Origin: Bolinopsis microptera
Taxonomy: Eukaryota; Ctenophora; Tentaculata; Lobata; Bolinopsidae
Direction of reading: 5' to 3'
Assembly (NCBI RefSeq): GCF_026151205.1
Contig: NC_087084.1
Location: forward strand, 10,877,453-10,941,452
Length of the DNA stretch: 64,000 nucleotides
Positions 9,981-20,409 of the stretch are shown one piece after another. A program made the position numbers and the translations under genes. Each line of letters begins with the position of its first letter. Position 1 is the stretch's first letter. Under the pieces are notes generated by a model. It was not told the DNA's origin. It was given only the letters and a program-made list of their open reading frames with translations, and made no database searches.

Positions 9981-11204
9981 GAACGCTCGCATGTTATAAC
10001 TTATAATACCATTTAAATACCTTGGCTGTTGAGTGCTGCGCGCAATAGCTGAAGGTTGAGATTATGCTCTGAGAATCCTCAAATTGTATCTATATTAGTT
10101 TGATATTCCTCGTACTCCACTACCCCACTACCCCAGGTTCGATGTTTTATTAATGGCTAATGGTCGTTCTATCGCCAAGAGGCTAATTAAATATATTAGT
10201 TGTATTATTATAGAATGGCATAATTAAGGTTATAAGTATAACCATGTACACGATTGTATTATTATACTGCAATTTCAGATAATCCTCGTATTTAGTTTGA
10301 TGTTCCTGGCATGTGGCACCCCCCCCCCCCCCCCCCCCCCCCCCCCAGGTTCAAGGCGATGTTTTATTTATGGCTAATGATCGTTCTGTCGTTTTGAAGC
10401 TGGTCGCAAATCAATTTGCAGCCAGCTTCACAAAGGTCGAGGGTAATCCGAAGAGGATTACACGATAGCTTAGGACGTCCCAATTCTCTCAGACTCTCTT
10501 AGTGACCTTACATGTAACTTGCTCTATTCCGTATAAAATGGTGTTGCCTGTTTTTCACAGCTAAACAGGGAAGCGATTGCATGTCTGGATCTACTTCATT
10601 AGACAGAGCTGAATCTGGTCACGGTTTGGTGTACACCTTTTCACTCACGCTTTGGCTGTGACATTATCACTCCCAGTTTAAATAATTCTCCCCATACTTT
10701 TCACGCTTACAGCTAGCATGCACCACAGTATTTTGAACTGTACATGATAATTTATGTGTTAAGTATTACTATTAATATTATATGTTTATCACTCGGTCTC
10801 CCACACTGAGTTGATGGTTCCTTCTCCCCATTTGGGATGGTTTCGCCTGTTTCGGTGCTACATCGCCTTAGTTCCTTTGTTATTTTCTAGTTTTTCAGCA
10901 TGTGCATTGTGCAGATCATTTGTGCGTTCACAGGCTGGTCAGCATCAGATCATGTGAAGGGTCTTTTATAGCATTTATCATGCCATTAGCTTTCTTCAGA
11001 GACACCCATCATTCCAGCATACCGTATCGTTTGTCGTTTATTTCATTTCTCCTTCTTCAGAGACAGGCTTTCTTTCAGCATACCGTGTCGTATCACGTTT
11101 TTATAAATATAATATGAAGTTTTTGGATACGAAGGGAAACACACAAAACGGCTTGAAATCTTCGTAAAACTACATCATTATAGAGCCTGTAAAAACATTT
11201 AACT
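9981..11204. other. No recognisable gene; poly-C tract
   Basis: Holds a C homopolymer of about 28 bases at 10319-10346 and AT-rich unique DNA. No exon with splice sites and phase could be supported. Confidence 0.5.
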
Positions 11205-11208
11205 TTAA

Positions 11209-11441
11209 CCCATTAGGGACGATAGGGTCGTTTTTATGACCTACCTTTTCTAGACAAAAAACCAAATTACTAAACGCTATAACGAATCTATAGCATATAT
11301 GCTCAAAATTTATTGGGCTACGTATAATGAAGCCCAATAAATTTTGAGTATATATGCTATAGATTCGTTATAGCGTTTAGTAATTTGGTTTTTCGTCTAG
11401 AAAAGGTGGGTCATAAAAACGACCCTATCGTCCCTAATGGG
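11209..11441. mobile_element. piggyBac-like palindromic MITE
   Basis: 233 bp, almost wholly one inverted repeat with a short loop near 11325. The ends begin CCCATTAGGGACGATAGGGT, and TTAA lies immediately outside both ends (11205-11208 and 11442-11445). The homologous host sequence at about 20060 lacks the element and has a single TTAA (AAGTTTAAGATAAGCAC), an empty site that proves precise insertion at TTAA. Confidence 0.9.
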
Positions 11442-11872
11442 TTAAGATAAGCACTCTATCAAGTAAAATTCATACCTAATCGGACCTTATTTGAACGGAC
11501 ATTAAATGAACGGACATAATTATGAACGGACATTAATATGAACGCTAGAACGCATTCAAAACCATCAAAAATCCGAATTTTTTCATTTTTTTTTACGTTT
11601 TTTTATTTCAGCAAATGATTTTTAAATCCATTTTTTATACTGTACGTAAGTAAGAAAAACAGTCGTTAAGCAGTAAAAATGTTAAAATATGTGTACATAT
11701 GATCAGTGTCTAATATCACATAGCATCGTCATCAAATGGGTCTCTTTTACAAGCCATTCGGCATGAAGTGGTTTTATCTTAGAAAACTTTAGGTTAACCT
11801 TAACATCACGTGGAGCTTTCTTAGCACTGTTTCATTACCTCCCCTGAGTAATATAAACTACATCAGAAAATG

Positions 11873-12069
11873 TCCTTGGCAACACGATTTACCGTAATAT
11901 CTAGAGGCTGGAACAAGTTTGTCATGTTGGCGGGGACTAGCTTATGAACTATGTTGTTGAGTGCCATAAGTTCGTTGACTTTTTCCGCTAAGTGACCCTT
12001 GAAAACATCATATACTAGTAGACTGTTCTGTGCGTCCGGCAGACCAAGGAGAACCTTTCCATCGTTAAC
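11873..12069 (-). pseudogene. pogo/Tigger-type DDE transposase relic, inverted copy
   Basis: Minus-strand frame reading VNDGKVLLGLPDAQNSLLVY, DVFKGHLAEKVNELMALNN, then VPANMTNLFQPLDITVNRVA and a stop. The P-A-N-M-T-N-L-x-Q-P-L-D-x-x-V-N block is diagnostic for DDE_1 (pogo/Tigger/Jerky) transposases. About 65 residues remain out of several hundred. Nearby MITE sequences may be non-autonomous relatives. Confidence 0.75.
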
Positions 12070-12180
12070 TTACGGCACAATAAAGTTCTCATAGTTGTCA
12101 TATTCTGGACAAAAAGTTCGAAGTGGAAAAATGTTTGAAAAAAAATTAACGGACTTTAACTTGGACGGACCTTAAATGAA

Positions 12181-12261
12181 CGGACTTTATTTGAACGGAC
12201 ATTAAGATGAACAATAGGGCCTCCAGCGTTCAATTAATGCCCGTCCTAATATAAAGGTCCG
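12181..12261. mobile_element. Short palindromic MITE, second copy
   Basis: Same CGGACTTTATTTGAACGGAC family as 8415-8492. The flanks (AACTTGGACGGACCTTAAAT before, CCGATAAGGTAT after) are also shared with that copy, so the true repeated unit is larger than the palindrome. Confidence 0.7.
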
Positions 12262-12663
12262 ATAAGGTATATATGTTTGGACACGAAGGGAAACACACGA
12301 TGTTAGGCTTCAATCCTTCGTAAATAAACTAGTAGACAGAGTTGTCACAATTGGCCCGTACCCTAACCGGGCGCCTTATACTTATTGGCGTTTTGTCAAA
12401 GAAATTTAGACGCCTATCATTTGAATCAAGGTCTAAATAAACCAACAAAATGGTACTGCGGGGTCATTAGGATGCTTTGTAACACCATTGAACTGTCGGG
12501 GATTCTGAGTGTTTGGTATTCACACTTTCACAAAATATTCTTAAAAAATAAGCGTACTTTTTATATCTTTTATAATAATATAGTACATCAGAAAAGATAA
12601 AGGCAAGAGCTCAAACCAGATTCACACAAGGACTCAAGGACTTAGCCAGTGCCACTACGCACA

Positions 12664-14311
12664 ATGTTGGAGCTAATGTTGTTGATTATGTTCCTTAATG
12701 GGGCGGTCAGCTCTCAAGGTTTGTGAATTGTGTACAATTAAATTCTCAGTCTTGTCTATGGACATACGTTATTGGACATTATTAAAATGGACATCACTTG
12801 GATTGAATATCCGTCCAAAGTCCGATTTATTGTCACCAGCTCTCCGGTGTCCTAGATTTATTTTCAAGCTAATTATCTTTCTAATTTCTTATCTTTAGGT
12901 CCTTTTAGAGCACTAGAGAAGATTCCTCTTTTTCTCCATCTTGTGACAAAATTTAATCTATATGCAGCTTAAAGAGCAAGTTTCTGGATTACCTTACAAG
13001 ACATATTTATGGCGGCCTAATTTGCGTCGACCGAAATTTTGGCGGTCCGAAAATATGGCGAAATTGAACAAAAACCGTCAAATTTCGGACGTCACAGAAA
13101 ATAAGGGTATTTTTCATCATTTTTTGTGACAGTAAGCAGTAAGGAAATTTCTGAAATTCGGTAAAATCTTGTAGGTTTACAACCTACCTGGACGAGTTGG
13201 ACTCGTCGACGGTCCAATATATGGAACAGATATTCTACGAGTATCACCCGTTAAGTAAAATCATGTTCAAACTTAGTCTGTATTAAGGCTGTAAGACTTT
13301 CATGTTAACACATACATGTATTTTAATGCAAATTTAAACTGTATTGCTTGACATTCAATTTGTCATTGGTGTGGTGATAATTTGTCCCAAGATGCCAGAA
13401 TTTATTTATTTATTTTACTTGATATTACTTTTTAGAAACAAAATAAAGCAGTGAAGGCACAGTCATTGAAATAAGCTAAAAGATAATGCGACGGATTCTA
13501 TTACGACGACCGAAATTTTGGCGGTCCGAAAATATGGCGAAATTTTCGGAAAACCGCCACATTTCGTACGTTATAAATATGTCTTGTAAGGTACGCCGCA
13601 AAGTTTGACATGGATTTATTATTTATGTTTCAGCTGTAAAGCCCACTGATTTCGTGGAACCTACCGAAAATATGGAAACTATAACGGAAGTTATCGCTGC
13701 AACAAATGATGTTGAATCAACTAGAAATGACTCCACTGTTGAACCAACTAGAAATGACTCCACTGTTGAACTAACCAGTGCTGAACCAACCACTGCTGAA
13801 CCAACTGCTGATGAACCAACCACTGTTGAACCAACCACTGTTGAACCAACCACTGATGAACCAACCACTGTTGAACCAACCACTGTTGAACCAACCACTG
13901 TTGAACCAACCACTCTTGAAGCAACAGAAATTGACCCCACTGTTGAACTAACAAGTGCTGAACCAACCACTGTTGAACCAACTGAAAATTACTCCACTGA
14001 AGCTGAAATTTCATTCCGAATCGTTGATGAAGATAAAAATGACGTCACGAAGGGAGTACAAGGTCTACTGCTCTACAACGGTGGGACAGTTTGTGACGAC
14101 GATTTCAACATGGTTGCAGCATTTGCGATCTGCAAAGAAATGGGATATGTTAGTGCAATCAACTGGGAGAGTGGAAACTATTTTAATTTGCAGGAAGACC
14201 TAGAGATAAAACTAGATGATGTCAGTTGTAGTGAACAAAGTTGGCACTCTTGCAGTTACAATGAATCTCACGACTGCAGCCATAGCGAGGATGTCTTTCT
14301 CACATGTTCAG
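12664..14311 (+). CDS. Secreted or surface SRCR protein with Thr/Glu/Pro stalk (exons 12664-12718 and 13634-14311)
   Basis: Exon 1 encodes a signal peptide, MLELMLLIMFLNGAVSSQ, and ends in phase 1 at AAG|GTTTGT. Exon 2 follows TATGTTTCAG, starts and ends in phase 1 (TCAG|GTAACT). It begins with about 115 residues of degenerate E-P-T-T-V/A repeats, a mucin-like stalk, followed by one SRCR domain from FRIVDEDKNDV to VFLTCSG. The domain has six Cys and the core GGTVCDDDFNMVAAFAICKE then MGY, fitting a group A SRCR. Downstream exons, including a membrane anchor, are not seen; without splicing the frame ends 23 bp later. SRCR domains usually bind ligands or pathogen surfaces. A TA-flanked MITE occupies most of the intron. 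Confidence 0.72.
12992..13591. mobile_element. Tc1/mariner-type MITE with TA duplication
   Basis: 600 bp with inverted ends CCTTACAAGACATATTTAT and its complement near 13571-13591, both flanked by TA. Two internal copies of CGAAATTTTGGCGGTCCGAA lie near the ends. There is no transposase frame. It lies in the intron of the SRCR-stalk gene, ending about 40 bp before exon 2. Confidence 0.8.
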
Positions 14312-15260
14312 GTAACTTAATATCTAATATTTAAATAGCATAAAATGAATGTGTGACTGTAATCAAAACTTTTTTAGACCCTGGTCATTAAAAACACCCC
14401 TAAAAGTTCGTTTTTTGACAAAATTTTTAAAACTTCTGTAATTTCATTTCTGTTTTAGTTACGTATTTAATTTTTGATATACATATAGAAAATTGATACG
14501 GCTTTAAAATGAGATGTTCGGCGACCTCCTAGCTCACTCACTAGACTCAATAGGACTAGGAGTGATTGAACTGCGAGGGACAATTGAGGCTAACAAATTA
14601 GCCTCATCACTTTTAAAAAATCACTTTCTCATGTTACGTCCATGATATTGAATTTAGTTTCATTTACTCTCTCCATAGGTATGCCATTGATATTGATTTC
14701 TTGATTAAAAATTCTCAAAACATTAAACTCGTTTGTAACTCTTATTTAAGCATTTTGCCCTCCCCGCTTATAATCTTGGTTGATCTCACTTAAGATATGA
14801 CTTGACTGACTGACTGACTTGACTTAAGGCGGCTTCGACGTCCGAACAAACGATATAAGATATTGTTGTCTAAAAAAGGTCTAAAGTGATAGAAAAATTC
14901 ACGATCGTGCCTGACTGACTATCGCTAATTTTGTTCCATCTCTTTTACCAGATAATACAATAGACCAATGACTAACCATGTCTGAATTCTGAAACACCTT
15001 TCGTTGGTAAATTATTTAAAATTGTGCCTTTGTTAAACATACCTGGCCAGGTATGTTTAACAAAGGGTAGTGCCAATTCGATAATTAGTGTCTTGTTTTC
15101 CAACAATTTCTATATATTTAGCTAGAATGTATTTTCTATTTATACCTTATAAAATTCATCATCAGAATCATTTTCTATCGAACTCATTTACTTTGGAATA
15201 TACTTATTTTACAACTGATACATATAATTTCTGTACTCTGTAAAATATATGGTGTGCAGA
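14312..15260. other. Intergenic or intronic DNA with a perfect 40-bp palindrome
   Basis: No further SRCR-gene exon was recognised here. At 15027-15066 lies a perfect palindrome with arms CCTTTGTTAAACATACCTGG and no loop. Confidence 0.6.
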
Positions 15261-15345
15261 ATGAAACTTTCGCTCCAGAATTTGAGGAGAGCAGTGATAA
15301 TTCTGTGTATTATTGGGGAACTGGTGTCAGGAAGATCGAACACTG
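15261..15345 (+). CDS. Orphan signal-peptide exon, phase 1
   Basis: Follows a GTGTGCAG acceptor and reads MKLSLQNLRRAVIILCIIGE then LVSGRSNTG, a convincing signal peptide, ending in phase 1 at CACTG|GTGAGA, a strong donor. Its downstream partner is unknown: the next phase-1 acceptors are far away, in the kringle/galectin receptor gene. It may be an alternative first exon or the start of a gene broken by the 15.8-18.6 kb element. Confidence 0.5.
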
Positions 15346-15483
15346 GTGAGAATCTGATATTTTCAATAACTTTTGTCATAGAGATTCTATGATGTTTGTG
15401 AAGCACCATCTTAATTGAGAAATATATTTTAAAAATATATAACGATGCAACAGACTAACTAAACTAATTCATTCTGCATTCAC

Positions 15484-15642
15484 AGGTATTTCTTAGACTC
15501 CGTGTTCGGACTTTTGCTTTTTGTACCAGTTTATCGTTAACTTGGTATTTTATTCCGATTTTATTTTATTCCCACTCTCCACGATAGCATTCCGGCCATT
15601 TTAGAGCATCATTTAATCATTCGGTCTTACTAAAGAACCTCT
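15484..15642 (+). repeat. Direct repeat, left copy (pair with 18615-18772)
   Basis: About 160 bp beginning AGGTATTTCTTAGACTCCGT that recurs at 18615-18772 at high identity. The pair brackets the foldback-like element, so either the flank was duplicated or a larger unit carries both. Confidence 0.85.
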
Positions 15643-15780
15643 CGCCCTCTAAGATTTGTCACCACTTCGTTCATTTTTAAGCCTAATTTATTCATTTTAT
15701 CATTTTTACTGCACACACTAGCTGTTTACTTTACAAATGAGCAAACGTTTCGGTTTACGGAGGCATTATAGAACGGTATA

Positions 15781-18528
15781 GGGGGGGGGGGGGGGTGTCA
15801 CGTCCGTCTATGTCCGCTTGTCTCATAGAATCCAAAAAGGACAGGACATAGGCGGACGTAGGCGGACATAGGCGGACATAGGCGGACATAGGCGGACATA
15901 GGCGGACATAGACGGACATAGGCGGACATAGGCGGACATAGGCGGACATAGGCGGACATTAATGGACACCTAAATTGCTAAATAAAATGTTCAATTTTTG
16001 CTGTTATAGGGGGGATTATGTTTTTTGTCCGTTCGGTACCCTATATTTTCAAAACGGACAAAAAATAGAGCGGACAAAAATGGACAAAAACGGAAAAAAA
16101 TGGAAATAACATTTAGATGCTTCCTCCTCTTACTCTTCCTCCTCCTCCCCCTGGGTCTTCCTGATCTTCCTCAGTCCTCTTCCTCCTCCCCTCCTCAGTC
16201 CTCATCCTACTCCTCCTCCTCGTCCTCAGTCCTCCTCATCAGTCCTCAACAGTCCTCCTCCCCAGTCCTCCTCCTCCTCCTGAGTCCTCCTCCTGAGTCC
16301 TCCTCCTGAGTCCTCCTCCTCCTCTTCATCCTCCTCCTCTTCCTCCTCAGTCCTCAGTCCTCCTCCTCATCCTTCTCCTCAGTCCTCCATTCTCCTCCTC
16401 AGTCCTCCCCCAGTCCCCCTCCTCCTCCTCCTATTCAGTCCTCCTCTTCCTCCTCCTTCTCAGTCCTCCTCCTCCTCCTGAGTCCTCCTCCTCCTCCTCC
16501 TCTTCCCTCTCAGTCATCCTCCTCAGCCATCCTCCTCAGTCCTCCTCAGTCCTCCTCAGTCCTCCTCCTCAGTCCTCCTCCTCCTGGGTCCTCCTTCTCC
16601 TCTTCATCCTCCTCCTCTTCCTCCTCGGTCCTCAGTCCTCCTCCTCCTGGGTCCTCCTCCTCATCCTTCTCATCAGTCCTCCTCCTCCCCAGTCCTCTCC
16701 CAGTCCCCCTCCTTCTCCTCCTCCTATTCAGTCCTCCTCCTCCTCAGTTCTCCTCAGTTCTCCTCAGTCCTCCTTCTCATTTCTCCTAAGTCCTCCTCCT
16801 GAGTCCTCCTCCTGAGTCCTCCTCCTCTTCCTTCTGAGTCCTCCTTCTCCTCCCTCTCCTCCTTCTCCTCCCTCTCAGTCATCCTCCTCAGTCATCCTCC
16901 TCAGCCATCCTCCCCAGCCATCCTCCTCAGCCATCCTCCTCAGTACTCCTCAGTCCTCCTCCTTCTCAGTCATCGTCAGTCCTCCTCCTCAGTCCTCCTC
17001 AGTCCTCCTCAGTCCTCCTCCTCCTCCTGAGTCCTCCTCCTCCTCTTCATCCTCCTCCTCTTCCTCCTCAGTCCTCAGTCCTCCTCCTCATCCTTCTCCT
17101 CAGTCCTCCATTCTCCTCCTCAGTCCTCCCCCAGTCCCCCTCCTCCTCCTCCTATTCAGTCCTCCTCTTCCTCCTCCTTCTCAGTCCTCCTCCTCCTCCT
17201 GAGTCCTCCTCCTCCTCCTCCTCTTCCCTCTCAGTCATCCTCCTCAGCCATCCTCCTCAGTCCTCCTCAGTCCTCCTCAGTCCTCCTCCTCAGTCCTCCT
17301 CCTCCTGGGTCCTCCTTCTCCTCTTCATCCTCCTCCTCTTCCTCCTCGGTCCTCAGTCCTCCTCCTCCTGGGTCCTCCTCCTCATCCTTCTCATCAGTCC
17401 TCCTCCTCCCCAGTCCTCTCCCAGTCCCCCTCCTTCTCCTCCTCCTATTCAGTCCTCCTCCTCCTCAGTTCTCCTCAGTTCTCCTCAGTCCTCCTTCTCA
17501 TTTCTCCTAAGTCCTCCTCCTGAGTCCTCCTCCTGAGTCCTCCTCCTCTTCCTTCTGAGTCCTCCTTCTCCTCCCTCTCCTCCTTCTCCTCCCTCTCAGT
17601 CATCCTCCTCAGTCATCCTCCTCAGCCATCCTCCCCAGCCATCCTCCTCAGCCATCCTCCTCAGTACTCCTCAGTCCTCCTCCTTCTCAGTCATCGTCAG
17701 TCCTCCTCCTCAGTCCTCCTCAGTCCTCCTCAGTCCTCCTCCTCCTCCTGGGTCCTCCGCCTCCTCCTGGGTCCTCCTGGGTCTTCCTGATCCTCCCCAG
17801 TCCTCTTCCTCCTCCCCTCCTCAGTCCTTCTCCTACTCCTCCTCCTCGTCCTCAGTCCTCCTCATCAGTCCTCAACAGTTCTCCTCCTCCCCAGTCCTCC
17901 TGGGGCCTTTTCGTGGGTCGTCCTCCTGGGTCCTCCTCCTCCTGGGTCCTCCTCCTCCTGGGTCCTCCTTCTCCTCCTGGGTCCTTCTCCTCCTCCTCCT
18001 CAGTCCTCTTCCTCCTCAGTCCTCCTCCTTCTCAGTCCTCTTGAGTCCTCCTCCTGAGTCCTCCTCCTGAGTCCTCCTCCTCCTCAGTCATCCTCCTCAT
18101 CCTAGGTCCTCCTTCTGGGTCCTCCTCCTCGTCCTCCTCCTGGGTCTTCCTGATCCTTCTCCTCCCTCTCAGTTATCCTCCTCAGTCATCCTCCTCAGTC
18201 ATTCTCCTCAGCCATCCTCCTCAGCCATCCTTCTCAGCCATCCTCCTCAGTACTCTTCAGTACTCTTCAGTACTCTTCAGTCCTCAAAATGTTTGTCCGT
18301 TAATGTCCACCAATGTCCGCTAATGTCCACCAATGTCCATCCAAGTCCGCCAATGTCCGTCCAGGTCCGCCAATGTCCGTCCAGGTCCGCCAATGTCCGT
18401 CCGAGTCCGCCAATGTCCGTCCGAGTCCGCCAATGTCCGTCCGTGTCCGCCAATGTCCCAAAAAACACGTCCGTTGTCTCATAGAATCCAAAAAGGACAG
18501 GACATAGGCGGACATAGACGGACATGAC

Positions 18529-18559
<31 letters not shown>
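15781..18559. mobile_element. Foldback-like element with G/C-tract termini and polypyrimidine core
   Basis: The left end is a G tract then GTGTCACGTCCGTCTATGTC. The right end is its inverted counterpart, GACATAGACGGACATGACAC followed by a C tract of about 31. GGTATA lies just outside both ends, a possible target duplication. Inside each end is a tandem array, GGCGGACATA (15848-15958) on the left and the complementary-type GTCCGCCAAT (18293-18455) on the right, as in foldback transposons whose inverted ends are built from tandem units. The core (about 16105-18285) is almost pure TCCTCCTCAG-type polypyrimidine. No transposase is present. Confidence 0.65.
16300..17741. repeat. 721-bp direct duplication inside polypyrimidine DNA
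   Basis: Irregular landmarks (CCTCTTCATC at 16321 and 17042, TATTCAGTCC, ATTTCTCCTAAG) recur at an exact offset of 721 bp and the two copies look identical over nearly their full length, indicating a recent duplication rather than random CCT drift. Confidence 0.85.
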
Positions 18560-18564
<5 letters not shown>

Positions 18565-18614
18565 ATATATTTTAACACATCATGCACGGGTGCCATTCTG
18601 CTTATTTGGTTCGC

Positions 18615-18772
18615 AGGTATATCCTAGACTCCGTGTTCGGACTTTTGCTTTCTGTACCAGTTTATCGTTAACTTAAAATTTTATTCCGATTTTATTTTTT
18701 CCCATTCTCCACGATAGCATTCCGGCCATTTTAGAGCATCATTTAATCATTTGGTCTTACTAAAGAACCTCT
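18615..18772 (+). repeat. Direct repeat, right copy (pair with 15484-15642)
   Basis: Begins AGGTATATCCTAGACTCCGT and ends at ACTAAAGAACCTCT, like the left copy. Sequence diverges immediately afterwards, where a LINE 3' relic starts. Confidence 0.85.
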
Positions 18773-18779
18773 GGATAAA

Positions 18780-19282
18780 GATCTGGATTGTAGGATTGTC
18801 AAGGCATACTTGCACAGGCAATGATCAAAATCTACAGAGAATCTGTACAAACAGTATTACTTCACGGAAGCGAGACTTGGCCGAACATCAAAAGCCATGT
18901 GCACCGAGCAGAGGTGTTCCATCAGAGGTTTCTGAGGAGGATTCTAAGAAGACAAGCAATGAAACAGTTCTACAGCGTGCTGCTGTCACAAATGTTGCAA
19001 CCTTTATCTCTAACAACAGACTGCAGCGGTTTGGACACGTGACATAATGGCAATGCCTCAAGAACGGCTGCCCAATAAATTGCTGTATTGGAAACCATGA
19101 GCACATGGAAAAATATTTAGAGGTAGACCTCGAAAGTCTTGGCTCTATTGTGTTAAAGAGTATTACTATTACAAGACCGCTACTGGATCAATCCCAAACA
19201 TGGGAGACGTGATCATTTTAGTAGGATATAGGAAAAAGTGGCGGACATTAGTCAGACTGAGACAACGTAAACCAGTTTGAGG
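18780..19282 (+). pseudogene. LINE 3'-end relic (post-RT region)
   Basis: Frames read KIYRESVQTVLLHGSETWP, FHQRFLRRILRRQ, then RLQRFGHV and PRKSWLYCVK. The L-H-G-S-E-T-W, Q-x-F-L-R-R-I-L and L-x-x-F-G-H-V motifs are typical of the region after the RT domain in endonuclease-type LINEs. Several frameshifts and stops are present. Plus strand. Confidence 0.65.
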
Positions 19283-19601
19283 AAACCGTTACAAGTACAC
19301 GTGCTATCAACTCAGGTCTGACTTTTCTGATTTGATGACCCTCCTACTACCCTGGTCCATGGATTTCAACCTCACACAAAAGATACTGTCTGCCATACTT
19401 ATACACTAAACAGTATAGCGAACTCTATCCACAGGTTATAGTCAGGCAGTGCAGCTCACACTCTGATGACATCTCGTTTTGAAGATTTCAGACTCTCAGA
19501 CTACCTAGTTGAGTGTGTACCACGTAGCCTAGCACCCTGCCTAAACGCTCAGAACTCACGGACCTATGTGGCAAGCCTGCTCCATGACAATAAAAAACAT
19601 G

Positions 19602-19800
19602 TATTTAAAACACGTGCATTAATCGTCACCGATTATCAACACAACACGGAATTGTTGTCATAGTGACTGGTGAGTAAGACACAGTAAGTATAGCTACGGT
19701 CCTCCAGTAGAGTGGTAATCTTTAATCTGGCCACCTCTTATCTGTACTTTCGTAGACTTGCGTGGACTAATTTGTTCAACTCAGTAATGTCTTCCTCACA
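19602..19800 (+). promoter_or_regulatory. Putative promoter/5' UTR of receptor copy A
   Basis: This block, starting CACGTGCATTAATCGTCACC at 19611, is conserved at 42192-42400 upstream of copy B. The shared part includes GTCATAGTGACTG|GTGAGT, which looks like a non-coding first exon with a strong donor at about 19668. Conservation at the same place upstream of both paralogues argues that it is the transcription start region, though no TATA box is obvious. Confidence 0.5.
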
Positions 19801-20409
19801 GAACATCTGGTGAAAAAACAGATGTTCAAACATTAAGAATCTGTGCAGTCTTTATGATCCTAACTAGTCTTTTACAATCTATGATGTTCGTATCAAGGGG
19901 ACCACATACACCAAAACCGTTTCCGATTTGGCTGGGGATTCGAATTTATATTCGGAAAATATAGATAAATACAATATGATGCTTTTGGGCACGAAGGGAA
20001 ACACACAACGTAAGGCTTCAAATCTTAAAACTACATCATTATAGCCTGTAAAACATTTAAGTTTAAGATAAGCACTCTATCAAATAAAATTCATATGTAA
20101 TTATCATTGTGTATTAACTAAAACGTAAAAATTGTAACAAAGGCAAAATTTAATTAGTCAAAATATGATTTCGCACGTACGCACTTTCGAAAAAAATCGC
20201 TTTTTCTTTTTGCAACCTTTTTTAAATTTGGTAAACTTTGTCACTGTATACCGATTTTTTAGTTATTTTTCAAGGGTTTAGTCTGTTTTTTACTGAACAT
20301 TACCATTAATCCGTACAAGAAGCACTTCAAAGGATTATTTGATAGTTGAAACAAAAATTGACCGAATTACAAGCCGAATAAGGGCGAGTGAAGCAGAATA
20401 CAACCAAGC

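Noticed and set aside
15755-18596. ORFs with M-S-A-Y-V-R-L-C-P or Ser-rich repeats
   Set aside because: Products of GTCCGCC tandem repeats and CCT-rich DNA in the foldback-like element.
18751-19047. A small host gene
   Set aside because: Residue patterns such as LLHGSETWP and RFGHV identify it as LINE 3' debris with frame breaks.
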